Origin: an uncultured Sediminibacterium sp.
GTDB taxonomy: Bacteria; Bacteroidota; Bacteroidia; Chitinophagales; Chitinophagaceae
Direction: 5' to 3'
DNA: 64,000 nucleotides
NCBI RefSeq assembly: GCF_946481145.1
Contig: NZ_CAMLMJ010000002.1
Location: 224,428-288,427 of the forward strand
Part shown: positions 50,230 to 60,486 of the stretch, one piece after another
Layout: each line of letters starts with the position of its first letter
How positions within the stretch are numbered: the first letter of the stretch is position 1
Translations under genes and position numbers: made by a program
Notes under the pieces: model-generated
Seen by the model: only the letters and a program-made list of their open reading frames with translations
What the model was told of the DNA's origin: nothing
Databases searched by the model: none

Positions 50230-53082
50230 CTAATGCGCTTCAAGCCAATTGCCTCCCATGCCAACTTCTGCTTCAACGGGAACCTCGTTTGGTAGTGGCA
50301 TGGCTGATGTCATACAGCGGATGATCAATTCTTTCAGGGTATCAACTTCTCCTGGGACTGCATCAAAAACCAATTCATCATGTACCTGTAAAATCATCTT
50401 CGATTGCCATTTGCCGGCTTTCATTTCATCGTGAATCTTAATCATGGCTAACTTAATCATGTCTGCCGCTGTTCCCTGAATAGGAGAGTTGATGGCATTT
50501 CGCTCTGCAAATCCCCGAACGGTGAAATTACTGCTGTTGATATCTTTAAGCCAGCGTTTTCTCCCTGCTAATGTTTGTACGTAGCCATTTTCTTTTGCAA
50601 AATTTATCTGCTCATCCATATATCGCTGGATGTTGGGAAACTCTTTCTTATAGTTATCAATAATTTCTTTTGCCTCTGTTCGGGAAATGCCGAGGTTATC
50701 TGCAAGCCCGAAAGCACCTTGACCATATATTATACCAAAGTTTACGCTCTTTGCTTTGTAACGCATTTCTTTGGTTACTTCTTCTTCTGGTACACCATAT
50801 ACTTTTGATGCAGTAGCTGTGTGGATGTCTTTATGTTGTCTGAATGCCTCACACATATTCGGATCGCCACTAATGGCAGCAACAATCCGTAGTTCTATTT
50901 GTGAGTAATCTGCACTCAGTAATACACGGCCTTCTTCTCTTGGAATAAAGGCTTTCCTTATTTCCCTTCCCCTTGATGTTCTGATAGGAATATTTTGCAG
51001 ATTGGGATTATTACTGCTAAGTCTTCCGGTAACTGCAACAGCCTGCGCATAACTGGTATGTACCCTTCCTGTTCTTGGGTTGATCATTTCGGGTAATGCA
51101 TCAACATAGGTAGATTTCAGTTTAGTTAATTCCCTGAATCCAAGAATATCATCTACTATTTTATGTTGATTGGCCAGTTTCAATAATACATCTTCACCTG
51201 TGGCATATTGACCGGTCTTTGTCTTTTTTGCTTTTGGATCTAGCTGTAGTTTTTCGAACAATACTTCACCAAGTTGTTTCGGCGATGCGAGATTAAAACG
51301 AACTCCAGCTTGTGTGTATACGCTTTCTTCACAGCGTTTTGCTTCTGTTTCTAATTCTTTACTATACTGTTTCAAAAATTCCACATCAATTTTTACCCCT
51401 TCAAACTCCATATCTGTAAGCACCCTCACCAGTGGATTCTCAACATGTGCAAATACCGGTTCTACTTCTTTTTCTTTTAATAGTGGTACAAAAACCTGTT
51501 TCAGTTGTAAGGTTATATCAGCATCTTCTGCAGCGTATTCTTTTATTTTTTCCAATTCCACATCACGCATGCTTCCCTGGTTCTTTCCTTTTTTGCCAAT
51601 CAGTTCTTCAATATGCACCGGCTCATATCCAAGGTATTGAGCACTCAGCAGATCCATGCTTCTTCTTCCTTCCGGTTCAATCAGGTAATGGGCTAGCATA
51701 GTATCAAAGAGTTGCCCTTTTATTTCTATACCATACCATTTTAAAACCAGTAAGTCGTATTTAGTGTTTTGTCCGACCCAAGTAATAGTTTCTTTTTCAA
51801 ATAATGGTTTGAATAAAGCAAGGAGTTGTTTTACTTCCTCTTGATTTGGAGAACAGGGTATATAATATCCTTCTCCGGCAGTAAATGAAAAACTTAATCC
51901 AACTAATTCTACATTATTTGCATCGGTTCCGGTTGTTTCTGTGTCGAAACAAATTTCTGTTTGTTGAAGGAGTGTGTTTATAAGATCCTTAATTTCTTTT
52001 TCCCCCTGAACCAACAGATAGTTGTGTGGTGTGTTTCCAATATTTTTTTCTGCAATTAAGCCCAATTGTTCTGTTTCTGGTCCGGCAACGGGTGTTGATT
52101 TTTCAGGCTCAGCTTGTTTCGTTGTTTTTGCAGCAGACTTCGGCGCAACTGTATTTCCAAAAAGGTCTGTCTGAATTCCCTGTGGCGCAGCATGAAAAGC
52201 GTTAAAGTCGTCGCCGAGTATTCTTTTTCCAAGAGTTTTAAATTCCAGCTCTGTAAACACCTCATTTAATTCTTCTTTATTCCATTCTTTCAAACGATAG
52301 TCTTCCTCATGAAACTCAACCGGCACATTGGTTATAATGGTTGCCAGTTTTTTACTCATTACCGCCAGGTCAACCGCATTGCGCACTTTTTCTCCAACGG
52401 CTCCTTTAATTTTGTCTGCATTGGCCAATACGTTTTCAAGCGTATCGTATTCTTTCAAAAGTTTGGCAGCGGTTTTTTCTCCAACTCCAGGAATGCCTGG
52501 TATATTATCTACTGCATCTCCCATTAAACCCAAAATATCTACTACCTGTTCAACGCGTTGAATATCCCAACGTTCACAGATCTTTGCGGCATCAAGTATT
52601 TCAGATGGATTTCCGAATGCGGCAGGCTTATAAATGTATACATGTGGGTGAATAAGTAACTGACCGTAATCTTTATCCGGTGTTACCATATATACTTCGT
52701 ATCCTTTGTCGGCAGCCTGCCAGGCTACTGTTCCGATAACATCATCTGCTTCATATCCATCCATTTCTACTACGGGAATATTAAAGGCCCGGATGATTCT
52801 TTGTATATCAGGAATGGAATCAATTAGATCTTCTGGCGCTTCCTGCCTGTTTGCTTTATAATCTGTAAAATCTGTGTGCCGCTCTGTGGGCGCATGTGTA
52901 TCAAAACAAACCGCCAGATGGGTCGGTTTTTCTTTATTGATCAGGTCGAATAAGGTATTGGTAAACCCAAACTGGGCATTGGTATTTCTTCCTTTAGAAG
53001 TAATACGCGGGTTTCTGATAAGGGCATAATAGGCACGATATATTAGCGCCAGCGCATCCAATAAAAATAACTTTTTAGCCAT
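50230..53082 (-). CDS. polA: DNA polymerase I
   Basis: 950-residue repair and Okazaki-fragment polymerase. It has three domains: N-terminal 5'-3' exonuclease (1-300, LFLLDALALIYRAYYAL, YEADDVIGTVAWQA, GDAVDNIPGIPGVGEKTA), an active-looking 3'-5' exonuclease (about 350-540, CFDTETTGTDANNVELVG keeps the Asp-x-Glu), and a C-terminal polymerase (about 560-950, LLSADYSQIELRIVA, FGIIYGQGAFGL, QVHDELVFD). All key acidic residues are present, so it is a complete enzyme. It is followed at once by the SnoaL-like gene. Confidence 0.98.
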   Translation of the reverse strand: MAKKLFLLDALALIYRAYYALIRNPRITSKGRNTNAQFGFTNTLFDLINKEKPTHLAVCFDTHAPTERHTDFTDYKANRQEAPEDLIDSIPDIQRIIRAFNIPVVEMDGYEADDVIGTVAWQAADKGYEVYMVTPDKDYGQLLIHPHVYIYKPAAFGNPSEILDAAKICERWDIQRVEQVVDILGLMGDAVDNIPGIPGVGEKTAAKLLKEYDTLENVLANADKIKGAVGEKVRNAVDLAVMSKKLATIITNVPVEFHEEDYRLKEWNKEELNEVFTELEFKTLGKRILGDDFNAFHAAPQGIQTDLFGNTVAPKSAAKTTKQAEPEKSTPVAGPETEQLGLIAEKNIGNTPHNYLLVQGEKEIKDLINTLLQQTEICFDTETTGTDANNVELVGLSFSFTAGEGYYIPCSPNQEEVKQLLALFKPLFEKETITWVGQNTKYDLLVLKWYGIEIKGQLFDTMLAHYLIEPEGRRSMDLLSAQYLGYEPVHIEELIGKKGKNQGSMRDVELEKIKEYAAEDADITLQLKQVFVPLLKEKEVEPVFAHVENPLVRVLTDMEFEGVKIDVEFLKQYSKELETEAKRCEESVYTQAGVRFNLASPKQLGEVLFEKLQLDPKAKKTKTGQYATGEDVLLKLANQHKIVDDILGFRELTKLKSTYVDALPEMINPRTGRVHTSYAQAVAVTGRLSSNNPNLQNIPIRTSRGREIRKAFIPREEGRVLLSADYSQIELRIVAAISGDPNMCEAFRQHKDIHTATASKVYGVPEEEVTKEMRYKAKSVNFGIIYGQGAFGLADNLGISRTEAKEIIDNYKKEFPNIQRYMDEQINFAKENGYVQTLAGRKRWLKDINSSNFTVRGFAERNAINSPIQGTAADMIKLAMIKIHDEMKAGKWQSKMILQVHDELVFDAVPGEVDTLKELIIRCMTSAMPLPNEVPVEAEVGMGGNWLEAH

Positions 53083-53110
53083 ATAGCTAAGGTAATGAAC
53101 GTTATCGGCA

Positions 53111-53145
53111 AAAAAGAAAGCATCCGGTTATAAACGGGATGCTTT
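53111..53145 (-). terminator. Intrinsic terminator of the DUF5916 gene
   Basis: Stem AAAGCATCC / GGATGCTTT (53117-53125 / 53137-53145). On the minus strand it is followed by a T-rich stretch with TTTTTT. It lies 38 bases behind the DUF5916 stop and also before polA. Confidence 0.85.
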
Positions 53146-53183
53146 TTGGAAAATCAAGGATACGGGATTGCTGATTTCGTATT

Positions 53184-55631
53184 TTAATGTTTCTTTTTAA
53201 GGTTCAGGTAGTCCAGAAAGTAAATAATACGGATGGAAATACTGTTCTGCTGATTGGCGTTTAGGGTGTTTCCTATATTTTTAAAATAAGTTGTTCGGGT
53301 ATCCTGATCAAAAGTACTGATGGCATCTTTCCAAACCACATTAATAAAGCTTCCCAATGCGAACTGCCATGTGTATACCATATCAATATTGAAATAATTC
53401 ACATTGTAATCTACATTACTGCTGATGCCCCCTGGAATATGGTTTAGATAGCCATCTTCACGTAATTTATAGAATTCCTTGTTAGCAACTTTACTCCAGT
53501 AATGTCTTGCCCTGAAAGACAAGCCCATTTTATTATTGAAATTATATTTGACGTTCAAAACATTTTCAACGGTATTTCTTTTACGAAGCGCAAAGATGAT
53601 ACTGTCCGGGCTGAACATAGTAGCGTAACCCAGGTTATTATGTGCCAGTTGTAAGAAAGTGCTGGTAGTAATAGTGAGTTTTTTGTTGAAGCGATAGTTA
53701 TTCCTAAAGAAAATCTCTTGTGTATTACTACCATATTTATCAAATGTCCGGTTATAGAATTCTACTACGGCCGAATATTTTTTTGCGTTGTTTGTTTCAA
53801 ACCAGAATCCCCACATATAGCTTCCAGGACGCTTGAACACTTTACCATTTACCCTTGGCTCAAAGAAGTCGTTTTGTTCCGGATTTATATTAACATTGAT
53901 ACCAGCCCACCAAAGATTTTTTAATTGTCCATTTACATTCGCATTGAAATTAAAGCGCTGATAATCCATCGGCTTATAACGCATCGAATAGCTCAGGTTT
54001 AAATTAGCGTTGATACGATTATACCATTTCTTAGGTTTTAACCATCTATAACCAACCCAAATACCATTGTTGAAATAGTTGTTGTTGGTAAAATAACCCA
54101 TGTCGTTATGGTTATATTTATTATCAGCAAGCTCTTGCCAAACATTAAAATTGAATCGGCCACTGGTTTTACCAAAACCGAGTGTGTGGTTATAACCAGT
54201 AAGCGTTTTTCCAGGGGCTTCATAACCAATTAACTGGCTTACACCTACCTGACCATTTACGTTCCAGGTGTTTTTCTTATCATAGATATCCCATAAAGCG
54301 GCGGTTACATTTGCATCATAATCTGTACCACTTCTTGTTACATTGGTATTGATGAGTGATACGCTTGAATTGTTTTTTAATGTTTGATCAAATACAATGA
54401 TATTATAGTTTGTCAAAGGATTGGTTTCAATCTTACGAATCTCTTCTCCGTTTTGCTCTATGGATGCATGCTGCGCTTTGGTTACGGCGTTAAAGAAACC
54501 AATACCAAGTCCACCACTGGTTCTTCCACTTATTTTACTTGCATTTAGCAAGCGTGTTTCTAGTGGATTTTTGGTTATAGATTCTCCGGGTTGTAATTGT
54601 CCATTTACTTTACCAATATGCATTGGTGTTCCACCGATTCGTCTGCTGTAAAAGAGATTACCTTTACCAAACAATTCCGTTCCCTCGGTAAAGAAGGTTC
54701 TGTTTTCATTGAACTGTACTTCAAAAGGAGTAAGGTTTAAAACCTGGTTATCACTTTGTACCTGACCAAAATCTGGTACCAGTGTCATGTCGAGTGTAAA
54801 AGCCTGATTGATACCATATTTCACATCCATACCCCCATTGATAGAGGTGGTCGTGTTTTTAACCCCGGGTGTATTATAGGGATAATGATTTGCGTAGGTA
54901 GATAAATAAGGAGAGAAGGAAAGTCTTACAGGTGGTTTAATATCCTGAACACCCGTCCACAAGCCAAACTGTGCTAAAAAGTTACCGCCAATTGCAGGGT
55001 CCGTCGGGCTCCACATCATTTGTTTACCACTTTTACTGCGCCTTCTGGTGATATTAATGCCCCAGTCTTGAATTTTCTTATTACCAAAACGAATTGCGGA
55101 ATAAGGTATTTTCATTTCAAAGGTCCAGCCATCTGCCTGTATTTTGGCATTGCTTTCAAATACGCTGTTCCAGCTACCATCTTCACCATTGGAGGAATAT
55201 TTCGCATCGAATTGCTCGCCTAATGCAGTTACATAATATCCGAAGCCATTGATTTTATCATGATAAGTATCGAAGATTACTCCGACAAAATCGTTTACAC
55301 CAACGACATCACGTCCTACGAGCTCCTTTGTAATACTATCGGCACTTGCCTCGTGTGCATATCCAGCTATATAAATCGCATTGTTATCATACAGAATCCG
55401 AATTTCTGTGCGATTTTTTTCCTCTTCTTTATTTCCAAAAGTTGGTCGCCATTCTATAAAATCGGTGGCTATGGGTGCACTTGCCCAGGCAGAGTCGTTT
55501 ATAATACCATCAATAACGATCTTTTTGGTGGTTCTGGTTGCGGCTATTTTCTTTACCTGTTTTTCATTTTGCTGTGCGTTTAACACAGTTAATGAGGTAA
55601 TTAAACATAGCATGGTTAATAAGGTTCTCAT
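53184..55631 (-). CDS. DUF5916 protein with CBM9-like domain and outer-membrane barrel
   Basis: 815-residue exported protein. Signal peptide 1-19. A carbohydrate-binding family 9-like domain (about 30-210: KIVIDGIINDSAWASAPIATDF, ILYDNNAIYIAGYAHE, DGWTFEMKIPYSAIRFG) is followed by a DUF5916 barrel of many strands (about 240-815). These are probably surface proteins for binding or taking up polysaccharide or peptide. No associated SusC/SusD or hydrolase genes sit next to it. The C terminus IIYFLDYLNLKKKH is not the typical aromatic end. It is monocistronic, with its own terminator. Confidence 0.85.
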   Translation of the reverse strand: MRTLLTMLCLITSLTVLNAQQNEKQVKKIAATRTTKKIVIDGIINDSAWASAPIATDFIEWRPTFGNKEEEKNRTEIRILYDNNAIYIAGYAHEASADSITKELVGRDVVGVNDFVGVIFDTYHDKINGFGYYVTALGEQFDAKYSSNGEDGSWNSVFESNAKIQADGWTFEMKIPYSAIRFGNKKIQDWGINITRRRSKSGKQMMWSPTDPAIGGNFLAQFGLWTGVQDIKPPVRLSFSPYLSTYANHYPYNTPGVKNTTTSINGGMDVKYGINQAFTLDMTLVPDFGQVQSDNQVLNLTPFEVQFNENRTFFTEGTELFGKGNLFYSRRIGGTPMHIGKVNGQLQPGESITKNPLETRLLNASKISGRTSGGLGIGFFNAVTKAQHASIEQNGEEIRKIETNPLTNYNIIVFDQTLKNNSSVSLINTNVTRSGTDYDANVTAALWDIYDKKNTWNVNGQVGVSQLIGYEAPGKTLTGYNHTLGFGKTSGRFNFNVWQELADNKYNHNDMGYFTNNNYFNNGIWVGYRWLKPKKWYNRINANLNLSYSMRYKPMDYQRFNFNANVNGQLKNLWWAGINVNINPEQNDFFEPRVNGKVFKRPGSYMWGFWFETNNAKKYSAVVEFYNRTFDKYGSNTQEIFFRNNYRFNKKLTITTSTFLQLAHNNLGYATMFSPDSIIFALRKRNTVENVLNVKYNFNNKMGLSFRARHYWSKVANKEFYKLREDGYLNHIPGGISSNVDYNVNYFNIDMVYTWQFALGSFINVVWKDAISTFDQDTRTTYFKNIGNTLNANQQNSISIRIIYFLDYLNLKKKH

Positions 55632-55860
55632 TCAGTCGGTTTAAAGTGTATCATTTTCCAGGGTTTGCACATTATCCTGGCGATTTATACGAAACTAAAC
55701 GTAGTAAATGTAGAAACGTTACATACGAAGCCCTGTTAAAGGGTGCACAAGAACGATGAGCGGTAAATGGGTAAGAAGGAAGGCTGATTACGAGGATGTG
55801 TCTGTAAATATTTTGTTAACCCCCTAACCCTGAACCAGTATTAATTCCGGTGAAGTGGGG

Positions 55861-55897
55861 AAAAGCAAAGCCCCGACAGATGATTTGCCGGGGCTTT
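55861..55897 (-). terminator. Intrinsic terminator of the amidohydrolase operon
   Basis: Stem AAAGCCCCG / CGGGGCTTT (55867-55875 / 55889-55897). On the minus strand a T-rich segment (CTTTGCTTTT) follows. It lies 26 bases behind the stop of the second amidohydrolase gene. The 55632-55923 gap holds nothing else recognisable. Confidence 0.85.
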
Positions 55898-55923
55898 ACT
55901 TTTAGTATGTTGTAAGGCGAAAT

Positions 55924-57243
55924 TTATTTAATACCGTACTTGTGTTTATAGCGCTCAAACAATTGAGTATGCTTACTGCTCAGGCTGATACTACGACCCT
56001 GAATAAATGCATTTGTAATAATGCTGCTCTTCATATCGAGTATATCTCCTTCACTAATTACAATATTGGCATCTTTACCTGTTTCTATAGTTCCTGTTTT
56101 ATCATCGATACCTAGGATTTTTGCAGTGTTAGAAGTAATGGCTTTTAATGCTTCTTCTTTGCCAAGACCATAAGCTGCTGCAGTACCTGCGTTGAAGGGC
56201 AGGTTTCTACCACGATTCTGCGGATCATCATCATTTAAACAATATAATACACCAGCTTTTTGAAGGAACGTCGCTGATTTATAAGGTTGATCAACATCGT
56301 CGTCATCAAGGGTAGGAAGGTTATGTTCCTGGGTGAGGATAACAGAGATATTATTTTGTTTGAGCAGGTCAGCAATTTGCCAGCTTTCACCAGCACCTAC
56401 CAGTACTACATCAAAACCAAACTCTTTTACAAAATCAATAGCTACCAGCATTTGTTTAACCTGAGAGCAATGAATAAACAGCTTTTGTTTTTTCTCAAAT
56501 AAAGCTTTTGTTGCTTCAAATTTCAGGTTAATGCTTTTGCCTGCATCTTTCTGATGATAAGCTTTGGCTTCTCTGAAAAACGCTTTTACACCTTCAATTC
56601 TATCCAGTGCAGCCTTAATTGGATCTCCTTGCTGTCCGCCAAATTGGGCAAACAATGCAGCAAAACGACCACCACCCGGACGGGCGAGCAGACTTGGCAT
56701 ATAAAACTGCATACCCATATCAGGTTTATAGGCGGCATCTTCAAAGTTCCATGCATCTAATTGTACAACAGATGATTGACCTGCGATTAGTTGTCCGCCA
56801 GGCATTACATGTGCCAATAAAATTCCGTTTGCACGAATAGTATTGGTTACAATTGATTCTGCTTTATAAGCGACAATGGATCTTACTGATGGATTCAGTT
56901 CTCCAATTTCGTTTACATCGGTACTTCCGCGTACACCTGATATTTCAATCAGACCGAGGTTAGAAGCAGGAAGTATGATACCTGGATAAACATGTTTACC
57001 CTTGCCATCAATGGTGGTTTCTGCAGATGGTGCACTTGATGCTGCACCAGCATAGGTTATTTTACCATTGTCGAATACAACCGTACCGTTTTCAATAACG
57101 GTTCCGTTTCCAACATGCACCGTTGTGTTTGTGATGGCGGTTTTTTTGGCCTGTTTTGCTGCAGGATAAACATCATCCTGAGCAACTGCACTTTTAGACA
57201 AGAGCAGCGTCAGCGCACTTATATATAAGAATGATTTTTTCAT
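55924..57243 (-). CDS. Amidohydrolase-fold exported protein, metal motif degenerate
   Basis: 439-residue exported protein with a signal peptide (1-21, ending AVAQ). The amidohydrolase fold is visible (ITNTTVHVGNGTVIENGTVVFDNGKI, and at the C terminus GKDANIVISEGDIL), but the canonical HxH after PG(L/I)ID is replaced by YPGIILPASNLG. Hence the N-terminal metal ligands are missing. It may be a non-catalytic partner of the large upstream amidohydrolase; the genes lie 11 bases apart. Alternatively it could bind metal in another way. The protein is exported, so its substrates would be in the periplasm or outside. Confidence 0.82.
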   Translation of the reverse strand: MKKSFLYISALTLLLSKSAVAQDDVYPAAKQAKKTAITNTTVHVGNGTVIENGTVVFDNGKITYAGAASSAPSAETTIDGKGKHVYPGIILPASNLGLIEISGVRGSTDVNEIGELNPSVRSIVAYKAESIVTNTIRANGILLAHVMPGGQLIAGQSSVVQLDAWNFEDAAYKPDMGMQFYMPSLLARPGGGRFAALFAQFGGQQGDPIKAALDRIEGVKAFFREAKAYHQKDAGKSINLKFEATKALFEKKQKLFIHCSQVKQMLVAIDFVKEFGFDVVLVGAGESWQIADLLKQNNISVILTQEHNLPTLDDDDVDQPYKSATFLQKAGVLYCLNDDDPQNRGRNLPFNAGTAAAYGLGKEEALKAITSNTAKILGIDDKTGTIETGKDANIVISEGDILDMKSSIITNAFIQGRSISLSSKHTQLFERYKHKYGIK

Positions 57244-57254
57244 GTTAGAATGTT

Positions 57255-60200
57255 TTATTGGTTATCGCCGTGTATTTCTTCTTCTGCCTCAATTTCAAGC
57301 ATACCAAGCTTATGAGAGTGATCCAGACAGGTGTGTACATATTTGTAACTAGGAGTTGCCGGCATTGTTGGACGGCCACCTCTTTTTTCGCCTACCATTT
57401 TATTGATCAGTCTTGTACGCTCAGCTAATACCTGCTTACGCATTGCAGCATCCTTTTCACGGTCGAAATAGATCGTACCATCTACCATGGTCTTTTCTGC
57501 TTTAGCATAAATACTTAACGGATTATCGCTCCATAGCACCAGGTCAGCATCTTTACCAACTTTAATGCTACCAACCCTATCATCTACATGCAGCATTTTT
57601 GCCGGATTAATTGTTACCATTCTTAATGCTTCTTCTTCTGTAAGTCCACCATATTTTACACTTTTAGCAGCTTCCTGGTTAAGGCGACGAGCCATTTCAG
57701 CATCATCAGAATTAATGGCAACATTCAGTCCCACTTTGTTCATGATATAAGCATTGTATGGAATAGCTTCCGTAACCTCTACTTTGTAAGCCCACCAGTC
57801 TGAGAAGGTAGATGCATTAGCACCATGCGCTTTCATTTTATCAGCTACTTTATATCCTTCCAGAATATGTGTAAAGGTGTTGATTCTAAAACCAAATTTT
57901 TCAGCTACACGCATAGTAGCGGTGATCTCGCTTTGCACATAGGAGTGACAGGTAATAAAGCGTTGCTTGTTCATGATTTCAACCAGCGCATCCAGTTCAA
58001 GATCACGGCGTGTGCCTTTAGGATCAGCTTTCATTGATTTCTCATAAGCTACAGCACGGTTAAACGCATCGGTTAATACCTGTTCAACACCCATACGTGT
58101 ATCAGGGAAGCGGTTGTTATTGGTTGAGGAAGTACGCTTAACGTTTTCACCTAACGCGAACTTGATGAACGGATCCCAGTTTTTGAATTTGAGTTCTTCA
58201 TCATTTACACCCCAACGCAATTTGATCAATTGTGTTTGTCCACCAATGGTATTGGCAGAACCATGGAGAATATGTGAAGTTGTTACACCACCGCTTAACT
58301 GACGATATATATTAATATCATCCGGATCGAGGTTGTCTCCCATACGCACTTCTGAGGTAACACTTTGTGCTCCTTCATTTGTTGATGCAGAAGCAATATG
58401 TGAGTGTTCATCTATAATACCGGCAGTAAGGTGTTTTCCTGTACCATCAATAATAGTTGCAGAAGCATCACTTAGGTTTTTACCTACACGTGCAATCTTG
58501 CCTGCTTTTACCAAAACATCTGCACCTTCCAGTTTACCTTCTTTTTCACTGGTCCAAACAGTTGCATTCTTAATAAGGTATGTACCCTGCTGTGGTAATG
58601 TAGAGTCTGTACCATAAGCTGTAAAGGGATACATTGTTTTACCAATACGGTTTGGAGGTGTAGGTCTTGTGCGGGCTGTGGCAGTATCAGGCTTGGTGCT
58701 ATTTAGTTTAGCGGTCCAGGTCATTCTGTTACCTTCAGCATCTTCAGCCATACCATTCCAGTCGCCACCGCCATTGTTGAAACCACTAAAACGTATATTG
58801 TTACGTGAACGTTTTTCTGGTGCGAAGCTGAACTTTACTACTTTACCATCAAAGCTAAATGTTGCATTAACGGTATCTTTTGCGATAACGGTTGCTGCAC
58901 TGTTGCTTTTTACATCTATTGTATATGTATTGGTTCCTTTAGAACTGTTGGTAGTAAGGGTATATAAACCACTTGCGCTGTTCCATGCTGATTCGTTAAC
59001 TGCATGTTTTACCCCCTGTACCCAGTTCTGTAATAATGTGGTTCTTTCACCAAATACTGGACCGGTAGTAATTACGAAGTTGGCCAGTTTGCCATTATCG
59101 ATACTTCCTACTTTATCGTATACGCCTAACCAGGTAGCTGGTGTTTTAGTCAGTGCTTCCAGTGCAGCTTTTTCTGTTAATCCGTTTTCCATGGCTTTTC
59201 TGAGGTTGGCCATAAAAGTGCGGGCATCTCTAAGATCAGCAGATGTTAAGGCAAAGGAGATACCTGCTTTTTCAATTGCTCCAGGATTGGTTGGTGCAAG
59301 TTCCCAGTTTTTCATATCGGCCAAGGAAACAAGGCGTGCATCATTGGGGTCTTCTACATCCATTGCAGCAGGGAAGTTTAAACCTACAATCAAAGGAGCT
59401 TTGGTTGCCACCACTTCTTTAATTCTTTGGTATTCTTTTCCGGTTGCTTTTAAAATGTATTGTACACCAAATTCATCCCCCACACGATCTGCACGAAGCA
59501 GGCTCCAAAAATCATCGCCACCTCTTGCTGCCGGATCTAAAATTTGTGGAAGTGATTGTTGCTCATTAAAATATTTAAGGGTAATATTTACACCATCTCC
59601 CTGTAACCCAGCTGCGGCTGGATTATTCTTGTACCACTGTGCGTCTAAATATGTTTGACGCAAAAGGGCAATTGTTCCCATTAATGATCCTGGGTAAGAT
59701 TGTGTAGATGTTCCTTTATTAAATGAAAGTAAGGAAGCAGCTTTTTCTTTAACTACCAGAAAATTATCGGGTTCATTTGCAAGGGTTACTACTGTACCTG
59801 TTCCACGAAGTATACCATCTTTCTGATGTGTGAGTACGGTACCGAAACCCATGTCACGCAATGGTTTCGCGCGTGACTCATCGGCACTAAATATTTTGTA
59901 TGCCTGTACATCAGACTTAAGTGCCTGGTTCCAGCCATAAGCGCCTTTCTGATTTGTGGTTAACTGTGCTGGTTGGTTAAAATTGAAACCACCACCGCCT
60001 TGCTGGCGTTGTGCCTGAGGCATACCGTAGTCGCTGTAGATATCTATGAAAGAAGGATAGATATATTTATCCTTGCAATCAACAACTACTGCGTCTTTGG
60101 GAATGTTTACTCCAGTACCTACCGCAACAATTTTACCATCTCGTATTACGAGCGTTGCGTTGGTTAATGTGGTTTGTGCATCTTTAACGATGGTGGCATT

Positions 60201-60317
60201 GGTAAACGCATAACATCCGTCGCGTTTATCACCAACACCATTGACCTGAAATGTTTCCTGGGCCTGTAGCAACGATGCAAACAGGAGCCCTGAAAACAGG
60301 AGCTTTAGTCTTCTCAT
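57255..60317 (-). CDS. Two-module exported amidohydrolase
   Basis: 1020-residue exported protein with two tandem amidohydrolase modules. The signal peptide is 1-19. The N-terminal module (about 25-450) has KYIYPSFIDIYSDYG instead of the HxH motif, so its metal site looks degenerate. The C-terminal module (about 580-1000) has the complete set: GIIDEHSHIA with HxH, CHSYVQSEI and FTHILEGYK with His ligands, and the metal Asp in AINSDDAEM. An imidazolonepropionase-like or peptidase-like activity is possible. It is the first gene of a two-gene operon with another degenerate amidohydrolase-fold protein. Confidence 0.88.
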   Translation of the reverse strand: MRRLKLLFSGLLFASLLQAQETFQVNGVGDKRDGCYAFTNATIVKDAQTTLTNATLVIRDGKIVAVGTGVNIPKDAVVVDCKDKYIYPSFIDIYSDYGMPQAQRQQGGGGFNFNQPAQLTTNQKGAYGWNQALKSDVQAYKIFSADESRAKPLRDMGFGTVLTHQKDGILRGTGTVVTLANEPDNFLVVKEKAASLLSFNKGTSTQSYPGSLMGTIALLRQTYLDAQWYKNNPAAAGLQGDGVNITLKYFNEQQSLPQILDPAARGGDDFWSLLRADRVGDEFGVQYILKATGKEYQRIKEVVATKAPLIVGLNFPAAMDVEDPNDARLVSLADMKNWELAPTNPGAIEKAGISFALTSADLRDARTFMANLRKAMENGLTEKAALEALTKTPATWLGVYDKVGSIDNGKLANFVITTGPVFGERTTLLQNWVQGVKHAVNESAWNSASGLYTLTTNSSKGTNTYTIDVKSNSAATVIAKDTVNATFSFDGKVVKFSFAPEKRSRNNIRFSGFNNGGGDWNGMAEDAEGNRMTWTAKLNSTKPDTATARTRPTPPNRIGKTMYPFTAYGTDSTLPQQGTYLIKNATVWTSEKEGKLEGADVLVKAGKIARVGKNLSDASATIIDGTGKHLTAGIIDEHSHIASASTNEGAQSVTSEVRMGDNLDPDDINIYRQLSGGVTTSHILHGSANTIGGQTQLIKLRWGVNDEELKFKNWDPFIKFALGENVKRTSSTNNNRFPDTRMGVEQVLTDAFNRAVAYEKSMKADPKGTRRDLELDALVEIMNKQRFITCHSYVQSEITATMRVAEKFGFRINTFTHILEGYKVADKMKAHGANASTFSDWWAYKVEVTEAIPYNAYIMNKVGLNVAINSDDAEMARRLNQEAAKSVKYGGLTEEEALRMVTINPAKMLHVDDRVGSIKVGKDADLVLWSDNPLSIYAKAEKTMVDGTIYFDREKDAAMRKQVLAERTRLINKMVGEKRGGRPTMPATPSYKYVHTCLDHSHKLGMLEIEAEEEIHGDNQ

Positions 60318-60457
60318 GATAGTGTTTAGATTGGTTTTTGGAAGACTTTAAAGCTACATAATTAAGCGAGGCTACAAAAAAGGTTTTAGTGTTTTAAGGA
60401 TGAATGGAAGAAATGAATCGGTGGAATGAGGGAGGACCTATACCGTGGCTTCTCGGT

Positions 60458-60486
60458 GACCATAGTCCATGGTATCGTCTATGGTC
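60458..60486. repeat. CCATGGACTAT word cluster, locus 3, over a stop codon
   Basis: GACCATAG (60458-60465) and CTATGGTC (60479-60486) flank TCCATGGTATCGT. The stop of the neighbouring peptidase-like gene (60479-60481) lies in the right arm. Words are shared with 21761-21790 and 26846-26900. Confidence 0.8.
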
